Shown one piece after another: positions 1 to 5,810 of a stretch of DNA of 8,407 nucleotides. Position numbers and translations under genes: made by a program. This DNA comes from Candidatus Saccharimonadota bacterium (lineage in GTDB: Bacteria > Patescibacteriota > Saccharimonadia > Saccharimonadales > Saccharimonadaceae), in contig WRLZ01000028.1 of the NCBI GenBank assembly GCA_009777365.1, positions 1-8,407 of the forward strand, in the 5' to 3' direction. How positions within the stretch are numbered: the stretch's first letter is position 1; each line of letters opens with the position of its first letter. The notes beneath the pieces were generated by a model. It searched no databases and was not told the DNA's origin. It was given only the letters and a program-made list of their open reading frames with translations.

Positions 1-790
1 CGAGCCTCTTCAATTCCGCGCGGACGTTTTTAGGCATGTTGAGAATTGCCAGGTAGAGCTTTTTCTCGGGCAGGAAGTGCATGGCGTTAATCAGAGTTTT
101 GATGTTTTTGTATGGAACGGATGAGCCGACGTAGAGGAGATTGTCGACCTTTTTGATGGGCGACAGGGGCTTTTTGCCCACGAAGTCGCTCGGGGGAGCG
201 TTATAGACGACATAGATCGGCTTGTCGGTGAGGCGGAGGCGGCGGATTTCCTGCTCGCTGGTTTTGCTGACAGTTACTAGTGCGTCGGCTTTGTTAAGAA
301 TGAGGCGTTGCCAAAGCGGGAGGGAGTAGAAAAGGCGCCAGCCGATTCGCACGAACCAGGGGTGGTTCTTGGGCGGGGCCGGGAATTTATAATAGATCGT
401 ATCGTGGAGGCTGAGGATTAGTTTGTACTTGGGGCTCGGGCGTAGAGTTTGCATGGGGGTATAGACGACGACTTTGGTATAGTCGTCAGGTATGAATCTC
501 TCAAGGCGCTTGTGGCTTCTGAGCTCCTTTAGGCCGTCCTCCGGGTCGTTCATTAGACAAAAACGGACTTGGTTGTCCTCGAAGGGCCGGAGCTTGCTTC
601 CCTCCTCTATTATTTCGTAGTCGGAGAGGTCTAGCATCTCGGCGTGGCGCTTGTAGCTTTTCCTGGTTGATAAAAACACCACCTTTGGGTTCATCTTCAA
701 ATATGCCTTCGCCAGTTCGAAAGAAAATCTACTGATGCCATCGTGATAATCTGTTCGCACAAAGCGCAGATCATAAAACACCTCTTGCAT
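1..790 (-). CDS. GT4-type glycosyltransferase, 3' end outside window (partial)
   Basis: Reading leftward from ATG 790-788, the frame stays open to the window edge, giving 263 residues and no stop. The protein looks like a GT-B fold retaining glycosyltransferase. An N-terminal DGISRFSFELAKAY stretch (17-30) matches the helix after the acceptor-side glycine loop. LILSLHDTIYY (124-134) and ADALVTVSKTSEQEI (168-182) are the conserved segments before the linker. IYVVYNAP (192-199) is the usual 'V(I)xNG' linker entry, and LLYVGSSVPYKNIKTLINAM (218-237) is the GT4 donor-domain motif with a lysine at 228. The downstream EX7E region is off the window. It probably transfers a sugar from a nucleotide donor to a cell-surface glycan at the cytoplasmic face; the substrate cannot be told. 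There is no Shine-Dalgarno, but a promoter lies exactly where a leaderless transcript would start. Third positions are strongly C-rich. Family sure, substrate unknown. Confidence 0.88.
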   Translation of the reverse strand, partial: MQEVFYDLRFVRTDYHDGISRFSFELAKAYLKMNPKVVFLSTRKSYKRHAEMLDLSDYEIIEEGSKLRPFEDNQVRFCLMNDPEDGLKELRSHKRLERFIPDDYTKVVVYTPMQTLRPSPKYKLILSLHDTIYYKFPAPPKNHPWFVRIGWRLFYSLPLWQRLILNKADALVTVSKTSEQEIRRLRLTDKPIYVVYNAPPSDFVGKKPLSPIKKVDNLLYVGSSVPYKNIKTLINAMHFLPEKKLYLAILNMPKNVRAELKRL

Positions 791-796
791 GGTTTA

Positions 797-825
797 AGCA
801 TAACATTTTCCAGGGGGTAATGCAA
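797..825 (-). promoter_or_regulatory. Promoter for the leftward glycosyltransferase, leaderless geometry
   Basis: On the minus strand, a -35 TTGCAT (825-820) is followed by a 17-bp spacer and a -10 TATGCT (802-797). Six bases (796-791) then separate it from the ATG at 790. Initiation at the usual seventh base after the -10 would fall on the A of the start codon. No purine-rich ribosome-binding site is present, which fits a leaderless mRNA. Confidence 0.6.
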
Positions 826-854
826 GTGTTGGTGTAAAAATAATTTTCAGGAGA

Positions 855-884
855 AAGCCCCTCGTAGAGAGGGGCTTAATTTTT
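855..884. terminator. GC-rich hairpin terminator between the orphan gene and the glycosyltransferase
   Basis: A perfect 9-bp stem (855-863 with 869-877, five-base loop) is followed on the plus side by AATTTTT (878-884) and on the minus side by TTTCTCC. The only flanking genes are on the minus strand, so its likely job is to end the 918-1277 transcript, although the better T-run is on the plus side. It may act bidirectionally. A second small hairpin (886-890 with 895-899) sits directly beside it. Confidence 0.55.
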
Positions 885-917
885 CGGCCTGGATAGGCCA
901 GTTGGCTAAGAGGCTCA

Positions 918-1277
918 CTAATCTTGCAAGAGATGGAAGCAACACGCTTTCATCCTGGGGAGATAGCTAAAGACGAATTGTTCAACTTGGGATTCGGTGA
1001 TAACGCCATTACGACTGGCATTGCGGATATGGGTGTTGAATTTGGAGGCTATTTCTTCCAATTCTTCGGGCGCACTGTTGATGCTGCCATTATCCCGAAA
1101 TTCGGATACGATATTGAAAAACCGTACAGCATATTCTAAAGCCTCGACTTCGTCGCCCTTCGGGAAATCGCCGAGTTTAGATAGGTCTGCTTCAAATTGT
1201 GCAAGACGCTCTTTATCTTTCAACCACTGTTCTTTACGTTCTTTTTCAGCCTTTCTTTTCTCGAAATACTTGAACAT
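918..1277 (-). CDS. Hypothetical 119-aa charged cytoplasmic protein
   Basis: ATG at 1277-1275 is chosen over an upstream in-frame ATG (1319) because a perfect AGGAGG (1290-1285) lies seven bases before it. The stop is TAG at 918. I do not recognise the family. The N-terminal third (residues 2-35) is very rich in Lys and Glu with spaced Phe and Leu and should form a charged, probably coiled-coil helix. The middle (43-80) is acidic and helical, and the C-terminus ends with an adjacent cysteine pair (112-113) and a short hydrophobic tail. There is no signal peptide or membrane segment. It is monocistronic, with its own promoter (1474-1502), a roughly 190-nt leader holding an attenuator-like double hairpin, and a hairpin terminator after the stop. 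A conserved start signal and flanking signals make it a real gene despite the lack of a known domain. Confidence 0.75.
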   Translation of the reverse strand: MFKYFEKRKAEKERKEQWLKDKERLAQFEADLSKLGDFPKGDEVEALEYAVRFFNIVSEFRDNGSINSAPEELEEIASKFNTHIRNASRNGVITESQVEQFVFSYLPRMKACCFHLLQD

Positions 1278-1352
1278 AGTTGTTCCTCCTATTGGATTGG
1301 ATTTTAGTGGTGATGCCAACTTTTAATGTGCAAACAGCTATGGGTTGCAAAT

Positions 1353-1390
1353 GGTTTTTGGTAAACAAAAACCACCTTGCGCGCAAGGTG
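1353..1390 (-). promoter_or_regulatory. Attenuator-like double hairpin in the leader of the 119-aa gene
   Basis: In the minus-strand mRNA an 18-base perfect palindrome (1390-1373, nine-base arms) is followed at once by a GTTTTTGTTT run, as in an intrinsic terminator. The T-run itself forms the arm of a second hairpin (1373-1366 with 1360-1353, eight pairs, five-base loop). The two structures share a base at 1373. The element lies about 75 nt upstream of the start codon. The same arrangement recurs at 6011-6050 before the other orphan gene. Confidence 0.5.
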
Positions 1391-1464
1391 TTGATATAAT
1401 ATATCTACATCCTGTAATACGCTCTACCTATACTGCTAAACTTGTAGGGCTAATTGCTTAACTC

Positions 1465-1650
1465 TACATTTCTATTGTAGCATACTTTGAGTAAAAAGTC
1501 AACCCTTTCCTTACGGAAAGTGTTCTTAATCTCTCCTTGCTCAGATGAAAATGTAAAACATTTTCATCATTCACTTCGTCGGATTATCAAGGGTTTTGAC
1601 ATATTTTAGGCTATTTTTGAGGGAAAAAGTCGGAGATAACAGTAGTAGTG
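1465..1650 (-). repeat. Intergenic promoter module, copy A
   Basis: This segment aligns over its full length with 3933-4121. Positions 1517-1572 are identical to 3985-4040 (56 bases), with patchy similarity on both sides. In the minus direction it holds a 10-bp hairpin (1568-1559 with 1553-1544), a 6-bp hairpin with a GTAA loop (1520-1515 with 1510-1505), and then, two bases later, the -35 of a promoter. It starts about five bases after the stop codon of the ABC permease and ends in the promoter of the 119-aa gene, so it fills the junction between two transcription units. No terminal inverted repeats or target duplications are visible. Confidence 0.85.
1474..1502 (-). promoter_or_regulatory. 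Promoter of the 119-aa gene
   Basis: On the minus strand, -35 TTGACT (1502-1497), a 17-bp spacer and -10 TACAAT (1479-1474) predict a start near 1467 and a leader of about 190 nt. A small 5'-terminal hairpin (1468-1464 with 1447-1443) would begin almost at the first base. The promoter is part of repeat copy A and has the same geometry as the ABC operon promoter at 3942-3970. Confidence 0.75.
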
Positions 1651-1655
1651 GGGTT

Positions 1656-2906
1656 TTAGCTTTTTCGACTGAAGATTGCCTTGAGCGAGACGGTTTTGTC
1701 GTATTCGAGGGCGCCGAAGCGGAAGATGAGGACGGCGAGGCGCATGAGGATGACGATAGAGGCGGCCATGAGGATGATGGAGAGAATAAACTCCCAGGTG
1801 GTGATGGTGCCGAAGGCAATGCGGAGTGGCAAGGCTATGGGCGCGGAGAATGGGAAAAGCGTGAGGGCGGTGGCGATCCAGTTTGTTCCGGCTGGGGCGA
1901 AGAAAGAGCTGAGGAAGAAAAACGGCAGGAACATGAGGATGACGACGACGCTGAACCATGAGCTGGCGGCTTTGGCGGTTGGGGCCATGAGGCCGAGAAC
2001 CATGAGGAGTTCGATGAGGACGATGACACCAAAGACGAGAATCACGACCAGGCCGGCAATAGTGAGGGGGAGCCAGTTGATGCTGGCAAGGATTTCACCG
2101 AGAGGCAGGCCGAAGATGACGGTATCTTGCATGACGAGGACGGCGATTACTACTGGAGTGAGCATGATGATGACTTGGAGGAAGCTGATGGTGACGAGGG
2201 AGATGATTTTACCCCAGATGAAGGTGTTTGGTCTGATGGAGGTTAGAATCATTTCCGTTACCCTGTTCTCTTTTTCTTCGGTCATGCTGTTTAGGTTTTG
2301 GCTGCCGAACATGACGATGATGTTATAGAGGATTGCTACGACCATGATGGATAGAATTATTGTCGAGAGGTGGCTGTGCTCTTCGCCGTCGACGAAGTTG
2401 GTCGTGGTGGTGTTTAGGGTATTGGTCAGGACGGCGAGGTGGTTGGGGTCTTGGTCTATGCTGACGACGCCAAAAAGCAGAGCGCTGACGTTGCCGGCAA
2501 AATTATCCATGAGGTTGGCGTTGTGGGTGAAAATTTCGACTTTCTCTTTGACGAGATCGGATGGGATGAAATAGAAAACGTCTAGATCACCAGTTCGGAC
2601 ACGATCAATGGTTGCTTCACGATCTCGGGCGATTTCCCAAGTTATGGTTTGGCCATTAGAAGTAGGAATCTGTAACTCGGTCAGGTCGCTCGGGATAGCT
2701 AGGATCATTGATTCATCCATGATGGCGACACGAGTTTCGTCGTCTTCAATGTCTATGTCTTGGATTGGTGATGTGCTGGAGCCGATACTGACGAGGATGA
2801 TACCGCCGGATAGGAGAATCGGCAGGACGAGTGATGTTATCCAGAATATGCGCTTTTTGATGGTGCGCATTATTTCAAATTTAACTACTGTTTTTAGATT
2901 AGCCAT
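1656..2906 (-). CDS. ABC-2 type export permease (NatB-like)
   Basis: This is a 416-aa integral membrane subunit of an ABC exporter that works with the ATPase encoded just upstream. The start is taken as ATG 2906 because GGAGG lies eight bases before it; an in-frame ATG at 2921 would place the start before that site. TM1 is at about 20-42. A large extracytoplasmic domain follows (about 45-178), containing the RVAIMDES and GDLDVFYFIP segments typical of ABC2_membrane_3 proteins. Five more hydrophobic segments lie near 180-200, 232-258, 280-308, 316-337 and 372-396. The cytoplasmic motif EEKENRVTEMILTSIRP (210-226) is the family hallmark, and KAASSWFS lies before TM5. The start overlaps the ATPase stop by 8 nt (ATGGCTAA), so translation is probably coupled. 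NatB relatives export sodium, others lipids or drugs; the substrate cannot be read here. Confidence 0.93.
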   Translation of the reverse strand: MANLKTVVKFEIMRTIKKRIFWITSLVLPILLSGGIILVSIGSSTSPIQDIDIEDDETRVAIMDESMILAIPSDLTELQIPTSNGQTITWEIARDREATIDRVRTGDLDVFYFIPSDLVKEKVEIFTHNANLMDNFAGNVSALLFGVVSIDQDPNHLAVLTNTLNTTTTNFVDGEEHSHLSTIILSIMVVAILYNIIVMFGSQNLNSMTEEKENRVTEMILTSIRPNTFIWGKIISLVTISFLQVIIMLTPVVIAVLVMQDTVIFGLPLGEILASINWLPLTIAGLVVILVFGVIVLIELLMVLGLMAPTAKAASSWFSVVVILMFLPFFFLSSFFAPAGTNWIATALTLFPFSAPIALPLRIAFGTITTWEFILSIILMAASIVILMRLAVLIFRFGALEYDKTVSLKAIFSRKS

Positions 2907-3627
2907 TGCTTCCACCTCCATAGACTTTTACGAAAATGTCATCTAGGCTACGCAAGCCAAATTGCTTTTTGACTTCGGAAATCTCGCCATAAGCTTCGGC
3001 TTTGCCGTTCTTCAAAAGCAGGATTCGGTCGCAGGTTTTCTCGACTTCTTCCATGTCGTGGGAGATCATCAAAATCGTCGCGCCGCGTTTGTGCTCGGCT
3101 TCGATCAGATCGTTCAGGAGTCGGCGGTTGACTGGGTCGAAGCCTTTGGTTGGTTCGTCGAGAATTAGAATATCCGGCTCGCCCATGATGGTGACGCCGA
3201 GTTGGATCTTCTGTTGCTGGCCACCGCTTAGGGTTTCGATTCGAGATTTGGCCATGCTGTCGAGATCAACTCGCTTTAGGTAATTATTGATCCATTTGGC
3301 GGCATTTTTCACGCCCTTTAGATCTGCGAAGTATTTCATGACGTCGAAAACTGATTCCTTTTTATACAGGCCGCGCTCTTCGGGTAGGTAGCCGAGGCGG
3401 ACACTAGCGGGCTCGAACTTTTGGCCATTGACCAAGAGTTCGCCGCTGGTGGGCTCGAATACGCCAAGGAGGGCCCGCAGGGTCGTTGTCTTACCGCTTC
3501 CGTTGCTTCCTAGGAAGCCAAAGACCTCGCCACGCTTCACTTCAAAACTGAGGCCGTCTACTACTTTCTTGCTGCCGAATTTCATGACGAAATCCTTGAC
3601 AGAGATTACCACATCATTTTTGCTCAT
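2899..3627 (-). CDS. ABC transporter ATP-binding subunit (NatA-like)
   Basis: This 242-aa nucleotide-binding subunit powers the ABC-2 permease encoded next to it. Walker A is GSNGSGKTT (40-48). A YLPEERGLY segment (80-88) stands where most ABC ATPases have the Q-loop and is typical of NatA-type exporters. The signature is LSGGQQQ (133-139), Walker B is ILILDEPT (153-160), the D-loop follows as KGFDP, and the switch histidine is in SHD (H190). All catalytic motifs are intact and the length is normal for a stand-alone subunit. ATG 3627 is preceded by AGGAGG (3641-3636) at eight bases. It is the first gene of a two-gene operon behind a roughly 308-nt structured leader. The family is certain; the transported substrate is not. 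Confidence 0.96.
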   Translation of the reverse strand: MSKNDVVISVKDFVMKFGSKKVVDGLSFEVKRGEVFGFLGSNGSGKTTTLRALLGVFEPTSGELLVNGQKFEPASVRLGYLPEERGLYKKESVFDVMKYFADLKGVKNAAKWINNYLKRVDLDSMAKSRIETLSGGQQQKIQLGVTIMGEPDILILDEPTKGFDPVNRRLLNDLIEAEHKRGATILMISHDMEEVEKTCDRILLLKNGKAEAYGEISEVKKQFGLRSLDDIFVKVYGGGSNG

Positions 3628-3654
3628 GGTAGTTTCCTCCTATATAATGTTATG

Positions 3655-3663
3655 ATTGTATCA
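3655..3663 (-). promoter_or_regulatory. Possible second, proximal promoter of the ABC operon (extended -10)
   Basis: The minus strand reads TGATACAAT (3663-3655), an extended -10 element with no recognisable -35. It would start transcription near 3648 and give a leader of about 20 nt that keeps the AGGAGG site but omits all the hairpins. The same TGATA(T/C)AAT pattern precedes the NnrD-like gene. Weak evidence alone, because the region is AT-rich. Confidence 0.3.
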
Positions 3664-3689
3664 TATGTTGTTATTTAGGCGGAAACTTT

Positions 3690-3743
3690 GTGTTTTCGCC
3701 TTAGGCGCTCATCGAGACCGATAAGCATTTAAGGCAAAAACAC
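3690..3743 (-). promoter_or_regulatory. Two-tier 54-nt hairpin in the ABC operon leader
   Basis: The outer stem pairs 3743-3730 with 3703-3690 (14 pairs including one U-G wobble in the minus-strand RNA). Inside it, 3726-3719 pairs with 3714-3707 (eight pairs, one wobble) around a four-base loop. Both wobbles are U-G on the minus strand and A-C on the plus strand, so the fold favours the minus-strand RNA, which is the operon's mRNA. It is the last strong hairpin before the ribosome-binding region. Confidence 0.6.
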
Positions 3744-3932
3744 TACTGTAAGCTACTATGTAAAGATACAGTCAAGTTTTATTGCTTTCTATAGGATAGA
3801 AAGCACCATATATGGTGAAAACTCGATAAAATTGTCAATTCAATAGAGAAACAGTCCCTATTGTAATGTATTATCCCGGCTTCGCCGGCATAATGAGTCG
3901 TAAGATTGTAAGAAAGCAAGCTTTCACAATCT

Positions 3933-4121
3933 TACATTCTTATTATAGCACACTTTGGGTGAAAAGTCAACCCTTTTCTTGCGAAAAGTGTTCTTAATCT
4001 CTCCTTGCTCAGATGAAAATGTAAAACATTTTCATCATTCGTTTTGTTGGGTTATCAAGGGTTTTGGCACTTTTTGGAGGGTTTTAGGGGTAAAAAGTCC
4101 AAAAATAACAGTGGTGATAAA
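3933..4121 (-). repeat. Intergenic promoter module, copy B
   Basis: This is the second copy of the module at 1465-1650. The identical 56-base core is 3985-4040. The small hairpin next to the -35 (3988-3983 with 3978-3973) differs from copy A by a paired change: c1509-g1516 in A is t3977-a3984 in B. Its loop is GCAA instead of GTAA in the minus-strand reading, so both loops fit the GNRA pattern. The 10-bp hairpin (4036-4027 with 4021-4012) is unchanged. The copy lies between the NnrD-like gene and the ABC operon and supplies the operon's promoter. Confidence 0.85.
3942..3970 (-). promoter_or_regulatory. Consensus promoter of the ABC exporter operon
   Basis: On the minus strand, -35 TTGACT (3970-3965), a 17-bp spacer and a perfect -10 TATAAT (3947-3942) predict a start at about 3935. 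That is exactly the first base of a long 5'-terminal hairpin (3935-3900). It is the closest to consensus of the promoters seen here. Confidence 0.8.
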
Positions 4122-4177
4122 ATTTTATGACCTTTGTAACTACTCTGCCTGGACGGGGCTAGAGCGGGGTGTTTTGT

Positions 4178-5029
4178 CTATATGGGTAAAAGAGCAGTCG
4201 TGATGGCTTCAAGGGGCTTGTTGGGGTTCCACATGAGGTAGGCGCTGATGCGGGCGGAGAGGTCGCCGAGCCAGGGGGAGATGATGGATTGCTTGGCTAG
4301 GCCTATGGGCATTGTAACGACTTTGCCGCTACTCCCGATGAGGAATTGGGGCTCTTGGTTGACTTGTTGGTGGATGGTGATGATGCTGACGGGATAAGTT
4401 AGGGTGAATTTATGGAGATCTTCAATGAGGGTCAAGATGGGCATGGAGAAGGTGATGACTTTGGGGTAGTAAACCCCCCGGAAGAGTTTTTGGAGGCCGG
4501 AGAGAGGGGTGAAGATGGTCATGTGCGGGTTGTGGAGCCAGGTGCTGGCGCTAGGGAGGGCTAGTTCGGCGGCGTCGCGAGTTAGCAGAATGGGCTTTTC
4601 GATCTGGTGCTCGAGGAGTTTCTCGAGGAAAATGGCGGTTTCGCTGTTTTTGGAGAGGTCGCCGACGATCAGGAGGAGGTCGGACCAGTCGGAGAGCGCG
4701 GTGGCTTCCATGAGGGCCTTGCTCGAGAAGCTGCCGATTTCGGTGGAGGGTGCAAAAATTATATCCGAGGGCCTTGCTGTACCCACTTTTAGAGAATCGC
4801 CACGCTGGCCTCCCAGAGCTCCTTCTAGGGCGTTGGGCATGAGAACGCGGACATTGCCGACTCCGGCAGACTTGGCGCCTTCTACGGCTCTGCTGACCCC
4901 GTAGAAGCCGAGTTTGTTGCCGCCAATGATGCCGAGGTTGCCCGCCTGCCCTCTTTGTTCGGGTTTGCTCCATAATACATCGGGGAACAATGGGTCTTTG
5001 CCCTGTTTGCTCCAATATTTTAGATTCAT
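4178..5029 (-). CDS. NnrD-like ribokinase-fold protein (NAD(P)HX dehydratase family, divergent)
   Basis: This 283-aa protein has the length and layout of the C-terminal (YjeF_C/Carb_kinase) domain of NAD(P)H-hydrate repair enzymes. Known family members use ADP or ATP to dehydrate damaged NAD(P)HX in the cytoplasm. Visible matches are GNLGIIGGNKLGFYG followed by VEGAKSAGVGNVRVLMP (30-65), SDLLLIVGDLSKNSETAIFLEKLLE (116-140) in place of the 'GPGLG' region, KPILLTRDAAELAL (145-158), and PHMTIFTPLSGLQKLFR (168-184) in place of the 'LTPHPGE' motif. The usual GTGDVLAG is WLGDLSARI (253-261): the catalytic-position Asp256 is kept but the first glycine and threonine are lost. No YjeF_N epimerase partner is encoded nearby. 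The start is ATG 5029, with no Shine-Dalgarno and a TATAAT six bases upstream. The fold assignment is fairly sure; enzymatic activity is uncertain. Confidence 0.72.
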   Translation of the reverse strand: MNLKYWSKQGKDPLFPDVLWSKPEQRGQAGNLGIIGGNKLGFYGVSRAVEGAKSAGVGNVRVLMPNALEGALGGQRGDSLKVGTARPSDIIFAPSTEIGSFSSKALMEATALSDWSDLLLIVGDLSKNSETAIFLEKLLEHQIEKPILLTRDAAELALPSASTWLHNPHMTIFTPLSGLQKLFRGVYYPKVITFSMPILTLIEDLHKFTLTYPVSIITIHQQVNQEPQFLIGSSGKVVTMPIGLAKQSIISPWLGDLSARISAYLMWNPNKPLEAITTALLPI

Positions 5030-5035
5030 GGGTAT

Positions 5036-5044
5036 ATTATATCA
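5036..5044 (-). promoter_or_regulatory. Extended -10 promoter, leaderless start of the NnrD-like gene
   Basis: The minus strand reads TGATATAAT (5044-5036): a perfect TATAAT with an upstream TG and no recognisable -35. Six bases (5035-5030) separate it from the ATG, so transcription should begin on the start codon itself. The absence of any purine-rich site before the ATG agrees. Confidence 0.6.
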
Positions 5045-5072
5045 TAGGGGTTCGGGGAGTTTTGGGAAATAC

Positions 5073-5103
5073 AAAAAGGCTCCGATGGTGATGGAGCCTT
5101 TTA
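5073..5103 (-). terminator. Intrinsic terminator of the 156-aa gene
   Basis: A ten-pair stem (5102-5093 with 5083-5074, nine-base loop) is followed in the minus direction by a T-run ending TTTTTG. It lies between the 156-aa gene and the NnrD-like gene, both minus-strand, and about 30 bases upstream of the latter's promoter. The plus-strand side is also T-rich, so it could work in both directions. Confidence 0.8.
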
Positions 5104-5108
5104 TTTGA

Positions 5109-5180
5109 GGCTAGATTCGCAAGCCGAAAAGTTTGGTTTTCGGCTTGCTACTAGAGAGCCTACGGCATCGGCTTGTGCCG
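5109..5180. repeat. Multi-hairpin repeat element, copy 3 (3' UTR of the 156-aa gene)
   Basis: It contains a perfect 12-bp stem (5119-5130 with 5137-5148, six-base loop), a conserved linker TACTAGAGAGCCTACG (5149-5164) and a second stem (5163-5167 with 5176-5180). Its first stem is the same as that of copy 2 except for two base pairs changed on both sides. It lies between the stop codon at 5206 and the terminator at 5073-5103. Confidence 0.7.
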
Positions 5181-5205
5181 ATATATGAAATCGTAAGTGT
5201 CAAAG

Positions 5206-5676
5206 TTAGGCCGCGAGGCGGCGGGTTAAGCGCTCAAGTGTAACTGGGGAGCCGTCAATTTCGCCCATATTTATTGGGGCGCGTTTATAGGAAAAGCCGT
5301 TGGCGCGGGTAGATACGGTGGAGTTGTGCTTTCGTGAATAGTTTGCGCCTAGAATTTCCTTCCTCAACGTGGGTGGCATAAGGCCGATGAGGAATGGGGC
5401 ATCTTCTTGGTAAGCCTGGGGCTCTCCAAGATAAACAACTTCTTCTTCGATACAGCATATTCTTTCGCTCAGGTAATTGTGGAATCTTACGATATTATGG
5501 TATGCCTCGGGCTGAACAAGGATAAATTGGCAGATGTTCGCGCCGATTTTGGCATAGTGGTTGGATATTGCCTTGGCGGGTCCTTGGTAGCGAGAATGAA
5601 ATTCTTTCTCAGTGATACCGAGGTCCAGGGCGTGCATCTTGGCGAGTTCTTTCAGTTGACCATTGACGTAATCCAT
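5206..5676 (-). CDS. Hypothetical 156-aa protein flanked by structured repeats
   Basis: ATG 5676 is supported by AAGGAG (5690-5685) eight bases upstream; the stop is TAA at 5206. I recognise no family. The protein looks soluble. Residues 1-70 are mixed and helical, with several His and Tyr (H27, H40, Y41, Y59, H60, H66). An adjacent cysteine pair (74-75) precedes an acidic EEEVVYLGEPQ segment (77-87). The last 50 residues are basic (RKEILG, YSRKHN, YKRAP, LERLTRRLAA). There is no signal peptide or transmembrane segment. The gene stands alone, transcribed divergently from the glutaredoxin operon, with a roughly 390-nt leader full of hairpins, two copies of a structured repeat upstream and one downstream, and its own terminator. 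A small RNA-binding or regulatory role is possible but only a guess. Confidence 0.75.
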   Translation of the reverse strand: MDYVNGQLKELAKMHALDLGITEKEFHSRYQGPAKAISNHYAKIGANICQFILVQPEAYHNIVRFHNYLSERICCIEEEVVYLGEPQAYQEDAPFLIGLMPPTLRKEILGANYSRKHNSTVSTRANGFSYKRAPINMGEIDGSPVTLERLTRRLAA

Positions 5677-5699
5677 AATAATCTCTCCTTCTTTTAATC

Positions 5700-5781
5700 G
5701 CTGCAGAACGTAATCCGAAAAGCGTGGTTTTCGGATTACTCCTAAAGAGCCTACGCTTACGCTTCGGCGCTTCGCGTAGGG
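5700..5781. repeat. Multi-hairpin repeat element, copy 2 (leader of the 156-aa gene)
   Basis: It begins GCTGCAGAACG as does copy 1. A perfect 12-bp stem (5710-5721 with 5728-5739, six-base loop) is followed by the conserved linker TCCTAAAGAGCCTACG (5740-5755) and a second stem (5750-5756 with 5774-5780). That stem contains CTTCGG in the plus-strand reading. It lies only about 10 bases upstream of the Shine-Dalgarno site of the 156-aa gene. Confidence 0.75.
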
Positions 5782-5810
5782 ATCCTGCGACGATTCGATA
5801 TTTTTTAAAG

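Larger units (their letters stand above)
3628..3935 (-). promoter_or_regulatory. Long multi-hairpin 5' leader of the ABC exporter operon
   Basis: The roughly 308 bases between the predicted start site and the ATPase ATG hold no gene but at least six consecutive hairpins. In transcript order they are: 3935-3900 (16 pairs with a two-base bulge, at the very 5' end); 3894-3870 (GC-rich, one mismatch); 3863-3841; a 14-bp palindrome 3817-3804; 3804-3784 (nine pairs, three-base loop); and a two-tier 54-nt hairpin 3743-3690. About 45 unstructured bases with the AGGAGG site follow. No known riboswitch class is recognisable. It could be a cis-regulatory RNA, a stabilising 5' structure, or accumulated palindromic repeats. 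Confidence 0.55.

Noticed and set aside
880..915. tRNA-like D-arm (GGCCAGTTGGCTAAGAGGC)
   Set aside because: Only a D-arm-like stretch is present; there is no acceptor stem, anticodon arm or T-arm in proper spacing.
1681..2328. 215-aa open frame on the plus strand inside the ABC permease
   Set aside because: Its translation is Met- and Arg-rich low-complexity sequence, an antisense shadow of hydrophobic C-ending codons. The permease on the opposite strand has all family motifs.
3628..3935. Known riboswitch or T-box in the ABC leader
   Set aside because: No conserved core of a familiar class (T-box AGGGTGG, SAM, guanidine or fluoride-like motifs) could be found by eye.
1465..4121. Composite transposon or IS ends formed by the two roughly 185-bp repeats
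   Set aside because: They are in direct orientation with no terminal inverted repeats, no transposase between them and no visible target duplication; the content between is an ordinary ABC operon.
3955..4203. 82-aa plus-strand open frame over repeat copy B
   Set aside because: It lies on a promoter-containing intergenic repeat. The matching region of copy A does not keep the same frame, so it is not coding.
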